From positions 1 to 33,916 of the forward strand of contig JANWYF010000027.1 in NCBI GenBank assembly GCA_025057055.1: a stretch of DNA of 33,916 nucleotides. The letters are read 5' to 3'. Each line of letters starts with the position of its first letter. Position 1 is the first letter of the stretch. Of the stretch, positions 15,397-22,500 are shown in pieces. This DNA is from Rhodovarius sp. Its GTDB lineage: Bacteria > Pseudomonadota > Alphaproteobacteria > Acetobacterales > Acetobacteraceae. The position numbers and the translations under genes are program-made. Under the pieces are notes generated by a model. It was given only the letters and a program-made list of their open reading frames with translations. It searched no databases and was not told the origin of the DNA.

Positions 15397-17025
15397 ATGC
15401 GCGCCCGGTCCCTCCCGGGCCTGAGCTGGCTCGGGCTGGCTCTGGCCCTGCTCGTCTCCCTCCCGCTGGTGGCCGTGCTGATCGCCGCGGCCGTACCGGC
15501 CGGGGCGGTCTGGGCGCATATCGCCGGCACCACCCTGCCGGAGATGCTCGGCAACTCCCTCCTGCTTGCACTGCTGGTCGCGCTGATGGCGGGCAGCGCC
15601 GGGGTGGTCAGCGCCTGGCTCGTCTCCACCTGCCGCTTTCCGGGCCACCGCCTGCTCGAGGTCGCGCTGCTGCTGCCGCTTGCCATGCCGGCCTATGTCT
15701 CGGGTTACGCCTATGTCTGGCTGCTCGAGGCAGCGGGGCCCGTGCAGTCGGCCATCCGCGCCGCCACCGGCTTGACCTGGGCCGAGATGGCCTGGTTCCC
15801 GGAGATCCGCTCCCTGCCCGGGGCGGCGCTGGTCCTCGCGATGGTGCTCTACCCCTATGTCTATCTGCTCTGCCGCGCCGCCTTCCTGCAGCAATCCACC
15901 TGCCTGATCGAGGTTGCGCGCACCCTGGGCTATGGCAGCGCACGGGGCTTCCTGCACCTCGCCCTGCCGCTGGCGCGTCCGGCGCTGGCCGCGGGGCTGG
16001 CGCTCGCCCTGATGGAGGTGCTGGCCGATTTCGGCACGGTGCAGCATTTCGGCGTGCGCACCTTCACCACCGGGATCTACGAGACCTGGTTCGGCATGGG
16101 CGATCGCGGCGCGGCCAGCCAGCTGGCGGCGGCCCTGCTCGGTTGCGTCGCCCTCCTACTGCTGCTGGAGCGCGCGGCGCGCGGCGGGCGGCTCTTCCAC
16201 CCCACCACCACCCGCCACCCGCCCTTCCGCCCGGTGCAGCTCGGCCCGCTGCATGGTCTGCTGGCGGCGGCTGCCTGCCTGATGCCGGTCATGCTCGGCT
16301 TCGGCATTCCGGCCGGCGTGCTGCTGTTTCTGATGTGGGAGGGGGGCGATCCACTCGCCCCCCACCGCTTCCTGCCCTTCGCCACCCATTCCCTTCTGCT
16401 CTCGGCCCTGACCGGGCTGCTGGCGGTGATGGCCGCTGCCCTGCTCGCCTGGGGGGTGCGGCTGCATCCGGGTGTGATCACGCGCGGGGCGGCGCGCCTC
16501 GCCTCGCTCGGCTATGCGCTGCCGGGCAGCGTGATCGCCGTCGGCGTGCTGGTGCCCTTCGGCTTGTTCGACAACGCCCTCGACCAGTGGCTGAGGGCGC
16601 GCTTCGGCATCTCCTCCGGGCTGCTGCTGTCGGGCTCCATCGCGGCGCTGATCTTCGCCTATCTGGTGCGGTTCATGGGGGTTGCCCTGGGGGCCGTGGA
16701 ATCGGGCCTGGCGCGGCTTAAGCCGTCGATGCGCGATGCCGCGCGCAACCTGGGCGCCGGGGCAGCGGGGGCGATCTGGCGGGTCGAGCTGCCGCTGATG
16801 AAGGGCAGCCTGATCTCGGCCGGCCTGCTCGTCTTCGTCGATACCATGAAGGAACTGCCGGCCACCTTGATCATCCGGCCCTTCGACTTCGACACCCTGG
16901 CGGTGCGGGTCTATACCCTGGCCAGCGACGAGCGTCTGGCCGAAGCCTCGACCTCGGCGCTGTTGATCGTGCTGGCCGGGCTACTGCCGATTGCGGTGCT
17001 GGTGCGGGCCATGCGCGGCCGCTAG
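15397..17025 (+). CDS. Fused iron(III)-type ABC transporter permease (FbpB-like)
   Basis: A 542-residue inner-membrane permease made of two binding-protein-dependent transport domains in tandem, the architecture of FbpB/SfuB ferric iron permeases. About 12 hydrophobic segments are visible. Two EAA-type loops that dock the ATPase occur at about 172-198 (EVARTLGYG then LALPLARPAL) and 447-472 (DAARNLGAG then VELPLMKGSL). The C-terminal MKELPATLIIRPFDFDTLAVRVY is characteristic of the iron group. Neither the periplasmic iron-binding protein nor the ATPase is adjacent, which is unusual. No clear ribosome binding site precedes the ATG; the leader instead holds a Fur-like sequence. A convergent gene follows after 87 bp. 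Confidence 0.9.
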   Translation: MRARSLPGLSWLGLALALLVSLPLVAVLIAAAVPAGAVWAHIAGTTLPEMLGNSLLLALLVALMAGSAGVVSAWLVSTCRFPGHRLLEVALLLPLAMPAYVSGYAYVWLLEAAGPVQSAIRAATGLTWAEMAWFPEIRSLPGAALVLAMVLYPYVYLLCRAAFLQQSTCLIEVARTLGYGSARGFLHLALPLARPALAAGLALALMEVLADFGTVQHFGVRTFTTGIYETWFGMGDRGAASQLAAALLGCVALLLLLERAARGGRLFHPTTTRHPPFRPVQLGPLHGLLAAAACLMPVMLGFGIPAGVLLFLMWEGGDPLAPHRFLPFATHSLLLSALTGLLAVMAAALLAWGVRLHPGVITRGAARLASLGYALPGSVIAVGVLVPFGLFDNALDQWLRARFGISSGLLLSGSIAALIFAYLVRFMGVALGAVESGLARLKPSMRDAARNLGAGAAGAIWRVELPLMKGSLISAGLLVFVDTMKELPATLIIRPFDFDTLAVRVYTLASDERLAEASTSALLIVLAGLLPIAVLVRAMRGR

Positions 17026-17072
17026 ACCGCCCCGCCCAGTCTGCAGGCCGCACCCGCCGCCTGGCCCGCGGG

Positions 17073-17091
17073 CGGCCGGGCTGTCCGGCCG
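17073..17091. terminator. Hairpin between convergent genes
   Basis: CGGCCGG-GCTGT-CCGGCCG, a perfect 7-bp stem with a 5-base loop, in the 87-bp gap between the convergent permease and YdcF genes. It is symmetrical and could act in both directions. There is no T-tract on either side, so it is a candidate only. Confidence 0.4.
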
Positions 17092-17112
17092 GGCGGCCCC
17101 TGCCCGACCACG

Positions 17113-17910
17113 TCAGGGCGCGGGGAAGAGAGCGCTGCTGCGCCCCAATACCCAGTACGCGAACAAGCCGAGATATTCGCGCAACGCCCATTCCGCCATG
17201 CCAAGGCGCTGGCTGAAGGGCGGATCATAGGCCGAGGCCCAGGTCGTCCCGGTCGTGTAGTTCACCGGCCAGGCCGTCACCGCCCAGCCCGCGGCACGAA
17301 AAACGCCGACCGCCCGCGGCATGTGAGAGGCCGAGGTGACCAGGAGCCACACCTCCCCCGGCCGTGGGTTGACCAGGGCGTAGGAGAGCGTCGCGTTCTC
17401 ATGCGTGTTGCGCGCCGCATTCTCATAGATCACGCGTTCCGGCGGCAGCCCGAGCGCGGTGAAGAGCTGGCGTGCCACATCGGCCTCAGTCATGCTGCTG
17501 CCCAAGGGATTGGCCGATCCGCCGGTGAAGACGATGCGCGCGCGTGGGAAGCGGCGGGCCAGCGCCACCGCCTCGGTCATCCGCTCCGCCGCACCGTTGA
17601 GGGAGGGGATGCCGCGCGCGGCGGTGAGCTCCTGATCCACCGCCCCGCCCAGCACGATCACCCCATCCACGCGCTCCACCGCCGCCGGGCGAGGGAAGCG
17701 GTTCTCGAGCGGCCAGGTCAGCACGGCGGCCAGCGGAGTGAGCGCCACCGCCAGGAACCAGGAGAGGCCGATCACGGCGGCCCAGCGGCCGATCGGGCGG
17801 CGCAGCAGCAGCAGAATGAAGCCAACCGCGAGCAGCAGCAGGGCCAGATGGTTGGGCCGCAGCAGCAGCCAGGCGAGCTTGGAGAGGACGAAGAGCACAT
17901 CGTCCCACAT
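17113..17910 (-). CDS. YdcF family (DUF218) envelope protein
   Basis: A 265-residue protein with two N-terminal hydrophobic segments (about 5-35 and 41-64) and a DUF218/YdcF domain (about 80-235). The domain motifs are VDGVIVLGGAVD, IVFTGGS, YENAARNTHENA and LVTSASHMPRAVGVF. E. coli ElyC and SanA belong to this group and affect cell-envelope or lipid-carrier metabolism; YdcF itself binds SAM. The exact reaction is not known. The start ATG at 17910 lies 1 bp after the stop of the glycosyltransferase gene, so the two form an operon. The pairing suggests a shared role in undecaprenyl-linked glycan metabolism, which is inference. Confidence 0.9.
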   Translation of the reverse strand: MWDDVLFVLSKLAWLLLRPNHLALLLLAVGFILLLLRRPIGRWAAVIGLSWFLAVALTPLAAVLTWPLENRFPRPAAVERVDGVIVLGGAVDQELTAARGIPSLNGAAERMTEAVALARRFPRARIVFTGGSANPLGSSMTEADVARQLFTALGLPPERVIYENAARNTHENATLSYALVNPRPGEVWLLVTSASHMPRAVGVFRAAGWAVTAWPVNYTTGTTWASAYDPPFSQRLGMAEWALREYLGLFAYWVLGRSSALFPAP

Positions 17911-17911
17911 C

Positions 17912-19429
17912 TCAATCTCCCTCGGGCTCGGGGCTGCGCAGGCGCCAGAGCTCGATCGCCGCGCGCTGATCTTGGAAGACGTAGGCGATTTCGTATGCCT
18001 CTTCCAGCGCGGCGGTGATGGCGCGCGCCGCCTGCGGCCGCATCTGGTCCCAATGGCCGCGGTCCGTGACGATGAAGCGCGGACGCAGCGCCAGCACGCG
18101 CTCGATTTCGGCATCCATGTCGATGCCGCCGAGCCTAGCCCAGCGCCCGGTCAGATGCAGCGGGAAGGGAAAACGGGTCGGGATCGCGGCCTCGGCCAGG
18201 AAATAGATGATCGGCTGATAGTTGGCGACGAAGATCGGCTCGCCGGGGGGCATCTCCTCGCGGATCAGCTCGGCGATGCGGGCCGGGGTGTCGGGCCCGA
18301 AGGCTTCCGCCCCCCGCCAGAAGCGGGGCGCTGCATCGATGCGCCAGGCATCAAGCGCGATCGCCCCGATCAACAGCGCAAGGAAGGCCGCCCGCCGCTG
18401 GGTTCCCAGGCTCTCGGCCAGCGCGCCGGCACCGAGCGCGGCGAGCAGGGCAAGCGAGGGCAGCCACATCAGGAAATAGTGGTGGAAGTACTGCGCCGGC
18501 AGCATGACGCCGAGGGTGGCGACCGCAAACCAGGCAAGCCCCCACAGCGGCAGCAAGGACCCCTTGCGCAGCCAGAGCGCCGCGGCCGCGAGCGCAACCA
18601 GCCAGAACAGCGAGAGCGCGACCGAGAGCACGCGCCACAGCCCCAGGCTGAGCGGGAGCCCCGCCTGGGCATAGGTGAGCGGGGCGAGCACGGTGCTCTC
18701 CAGGAACAGCCGCGCCTCTCCCTTCGCCCAATAGATGAGGCCAAAGGCCAAGCTCGGCAGGGCGGCGAGCAGCGCATAGGCCGCGGCAAAGCCGGCAAGC
18801 CGCAGCCAGGGCAGCCGCCGTTGCACCAGAGCCCGCCCGACCAGCATGAGGAAGGCAAGGCAGCCCTCCGGCAGCACGACCGGCTTGATCAGCATGGCGC
18901 AGCCGATCAGCCCCCCCATGCCGAGGAGCCTTGCCCAGCAGGGTGGCGGATCCGGGCGCAGCGCGCAGGGCAGCGCCAGAGCCAATGCCCAGACCACGAA
19001 GGGGGCGAAGAGGATCTCGGTGTTGACCGGCATGCCGCCCAGCAGGACGCTGTGCGCGGCGTAGAGAAGTGCGGCAGCATAGCCGATGGCGGGCGGGGCC
19101 CCGGCCGCGCGCAGCAGGAAGAACAGGCCCCAGCCGGTGGCTGCCACCGCCAGGGCGCCCAACAGCCGGATCGTGCCGATGCTCTCGCCCAGCACGGCCA
19201 TGGCCAGCGCGAAGAGGGCCGGAGCGCCGGGCGGATGCATGTCCCAGACGGCAATCAGCGGCCAGCCACCGCGCAACCATTCCCGCGCCTGGAGGATGTA
19301 GAGGCTTTCGTCCCAATCCATCACGGAGGGGAAGAAGCCCAGCCCGCGCAGCGCGACGGCGATGGCCGGAAGCAGACAGAGCGCCGCCCACCAGCGGCGG
19401 TTGAGCGGTCGGAGGGCAGTCTCTTGCAC
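17912..19429 (-). CDS. GT39/ArnT-like membrane glycosyltransferase
   Basis: A 505-residue polytopic membrane protein with about 10-12 hydrophobic segments. It carries the acidic motif DWDESLY (residues 38-44) and WDMHPPGAPALF, both typical of GT-C fold glycosyltransferases of the protein-mannosyltransferase/ArnT group that use polyprenyl-phosphate sugars. A soluble domain closes the protein (about 385-505). The start is uncertain: the open frame reaches a TTG at 19492, but that codon adjoins the phased repeats upstream of the next gene and has no ribosome binding site. I chose the GTG at 19429, which gives a short basic lead into the first membrane segment. It is followed after 1 bp by the YdcF gene. 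Acceptor and donor sugar are unknown. Confidence 0.82.
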   Translation of the reverse strand: MQETALRPLNRRWWAALCLLPAIAVALRGLGFFPSVMDWDESLYILQAREWLRGGWPLIAVWDMHPPGAPALFALAMAVLGESIGTIRLLGALAVAATGWGLFFLLRAAGAPPAIGYAAALLYAAHSVLLGGMPVNTEILFAPFVVWALALALPCALRPDPPPCWARLLGMGGLIGCAMLIKPVVLPEGCLAFLMLVGRALVQRRLPWLRLAGFAAAYALLAALPSLAFGLIYWAKGEARLFLESTVLAPLTYAQAGLPLSLGLWRVLSVALSLFWLVALAAAALWLRKGSLLPLWGLAWFAVATLGVMLPAQYFHHYFLMWLPSLALLAALGAGALAESLGTQRRAAFLALLIGAIALDAWRIDAAPRFWRGAEAFGPDTPARIAELIREEMPPGEPIFVANYQPIIYFLAEAAIPTRFPFPLHLTGRWARLGGIDMDAEIERVLALRPRFIVTDRGHWDQMRPQAARAITAALEEAYEIAYVFQDQRAAIELWRLRSPEPEGD

Positions 19430-19493
19430 GGATCTGGCATGCCGGGGCGACGGCCCCGGCGCAAGCCGGGGGTGGGGCGGCGGGATCCTCAAC

Positions 19494-19526
19494 GCTTCAT
19501 GAAAGCTTCACCGCCCGTTCACCGAT
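19494..19526 (+). promoter_or_regulatory. Three 11-bp-phased repeats resembling a Pho box
   Basis: GCTTCAT-gaaa, GCTTCAC-cgcc and CGTTCAC-cgat start at 19494, 19505 and 19516, exactly 11 bp apart, with TTCA at the same place in each. PhoB sites consist of 11-bp direct repeats (7-bp CTGTCAT plus a 4-bp spacer). The match here is to the 11-bp phasing and the TCA(T/C) end rather than to the full 7-mer. The site is 69 bp upstream of a large secreted phosphatase/nucleotidase gene, which is a sensible PhoB target. It also lies just upstream of the divergent glycosyltransferase. Confidence 0.4.
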
Positions 19527-19594
19527 CGGCCCAAGATCACCCGCGCTCGCCCTCCGCATAACCGCGCCACTCATCCGCAAGACGAGGCGAGCGC

Positions 19595-22500
19595 ATGTCG
19601 GCAAGCATCATCGGCACCCCCCTCTTCAGCGTGAACCACACGACCCTCTCGGGCGGCGCGGCCGGCAGTTCGGAGGTGGTGGCCTTCGATCCGCTGCGCG
19701 GCCTGATCTTCGTGGCGGGCCCGCAGGGGGTGGATGCCCTGAACGCCGCCACCGGCGCGCTTGCCTTCAGCATCCCGCGGACTGCGGTGCAGGTGCCCGG
19801 CGGGGGTGGGCCGGCCAGCCTCGGCAACGCCAACTCGGTTGCGGTCTTCGGCAACGACCTCGCCATCGCCTTCGACGGGCCGACGCCGGGCAGCAACGGT
19901 CTCGTCGCCGTCTTCACCATCAACGCGGCCGGAACCGGAGCCACCTGGCGGGCCAGCGCCGAGGTCGGCGCGGTGCCCGACATGATCACCTTCACCGTTG
20001 ACGGGTCGCGCCTCCTGGTGGCGATCGAAGGCGAACCGGCCCCCGGCTACACGGTCGATCCGCCGGGCGGCCTCGCAATCATCGACACCGCCACCTGGAC
20101 ACCGACCTTCTACGGCTTCGGCGCCTTCGACGCCCAGGCGGCAGCGCTCCGCGCGGCCGGCGTGCGCCTGTCGAATGCGATCCCGGGCAGCCCCCAGGCC
20201 AACCAGGCCCTGCCCAGCCTGGACCTGGAGCCCGAATACATCGCGATCAGCCCCGATGGCCGCACCGCCTTCGTCACCCTGCAGGAGAACAACGCGATCG
20301 GCGTGTTCAACCTGGATCCCGGGGCGGGGCCGATCGGCTGGAGCACGATCATCCCCCTCGGCTATGCGAGCCACAACCAGTCGGGCAACGGCATCGACAC
20401 GAGCGACCGGGACGGCGGCCCGATCATCCGGCAGGTGCCGATCATGGGCCTCTATCAGCCCGACGGCATCGCCGCCTTCCAGGCCAATGGCAGGCTCTAC
20501 CTCGTCACCGCCAATGAGGGCGATGCGCGCGACTACGGCGGCGCCTTCGTCGAGGAAGTGCGGATCAGCCAGCTTGTCCCGGCCACCGGCAGCACCCCGC
20601 CGGCCGGCATGCCGGCGCTGGATCCGGCCCTGCTCGCCGCCATCCAGCCGCGCCGGGGCGATGCCGATCTCGGCCGGCTGACGGTCACCCGCTGGTCGGG
20701 CGATACGGATGGCGACGGCGATCTCGACCAGCTCGAGGTCTTCGGCGCGCGCAGCTTCACGGTCTGGGAAGTGCAGGGGAGCGGCGCTGCCACCACCCTG
20801 ATCCCCGTCTTCCACTCCGGCCAGCGGATCGACTCCCTCCTCGCCAGCCGCTTCCCCGCGCTCTATGACGATACGCGCTCCGACAACAAGGGCGCCGAGC
20901 CGGAGGACATCACCCTCGGCACCATCGATGGCGTGCTCCATGTCTTCGTGGGGCTGGAGCGCGCCAATGCGACCATGGCCTTCCGCCTCGACAACCCGGC
21001 CAATCCCACTTTTGCCGGGCTGATCCGGCGCGAGGGGGATGTCGCGCCGGAAGTCTCCATCTTCATCCCGGGCAGCGGAGCCAACCCGCCGCGGCTCGTC
21101 GTGGCCAATGAGGTCTCGGGCACCACCACGAGCTTCGCGCTGCAGTCCGCCCCCCCCGCGACCTATACGCTGCAGATCCTGCACGGGTCGGATTTCGAGG
21201 CCGGGCTGCTGGCGACCGGCCGGGCCGACCGCTTCGCCGCCATCGTCGATGCGCTGGAGGATCTGCTCCCCAACTCCATCACGCTTTCGGCCGGCGACAA
21301 TTTCATCCCCGGGCCCTTCGGCGCGGCCGGCACCGACCCCTCGGTGGTGCCGGTGCTGCGCGCCTTCTACGCCCAGCAGCTCGGCACCACCGCCTCGGCA
21401 CTGAGCAGCCTGCACGGCACCTCCGCCACCTTCTTCGCCGCCGACATCGCGATGCTGAATGCGATCGGCATCCAGGCGAGCGTGCTCGGCAACCACGAGT
21501 TCGACCTCGGCACCAATGCGCTGGCCGCAGCCATCGACTTCACCGCCAACACCACGGGCGCCACGCCGGCGGCGCGGGTGACCGGCGTCGGGGCGCAGTT
21601 TCCCTATCTGTCCGCCAATCTGGACTTCAGCGCCGATCCCAATCTGCGGGCGCTGTTCACCACCACCCTGCGCGAGGCCTCGACCTACGCCTCCCGCCCC
21701 GCCGACCTTGCCGGCAACCAGGAGGTGGCGAACGAAGCCGCCGATGCGCAGATCTCCCCCTGGACCACCATCGTCGAGGGCGGAGAGGTGATCGGCATCC
21801 TGGGTGTCACCACCCAGGTGCTCAACGCCATCTCCTCGGCCTTCCCGACCGTCGTCGCCGATCCGGCCGGCGATGGCGGCGTCAACAACATGGCCGAGCT
21901 CGCCTCCATCCTGCAGCCGCTGATCGATCAGATGACGGCGCAGGGGATCAACAAGATCATCCTGCTCTCTCACCTGCAGCAGTATCAGTTCGAGCTCCAG
22001 CTCGCGACGCTGCTGCGCGGGGTGGATGTCATCCTCGCAGGCGGCAGCCACGCCGTCTTCGCCGACGGGACGGATATGCTGCGCCCGGGCGATGTGGCGC
22101 GCGAGGCCTATCCGGTCTTCCGCACCGGGCTGGACGGCCGTCCGGTCGCGATCGTCAGCACCGGCAGCGAATACTCCTATGTCGGTCGGCTCGTGCTGAC
22201 CTTTGACGCGGAGGGCGTGCTGGTGCCCGACCCGGATGGCGCCGGCCCGCTCGGCATCGGCGCGGTCGATCCGGCCGTCAGCGGCGCCATCGCGACCACC
22301 GACGCCAATGTCGCGGCCCTCTGGGGCAGCGCCAACCCCTATGCCCCCGGCACCCGCGGCGGGGAGGTGCGCGCCATCACCGATGCGGTGGGCGCGGTCA
22401 TCACCGCCAAGGACGGCAATGTCCAGGGCCTGACCAAGACCTTCCTGGAGGGCCGTCGCGGAGAGGTGCGGACGGAGGAGACGAACCTCGGCAACCTCTC

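Noticed and set aside
17912-19492. The longer glycosyltransferase start at the TTG at 19492
   Set aside because: TTG with no ribosome binding site, adjacent to the phased repeats; the GTG at 19429 gives a better N-terminus, though the choice is not certain.
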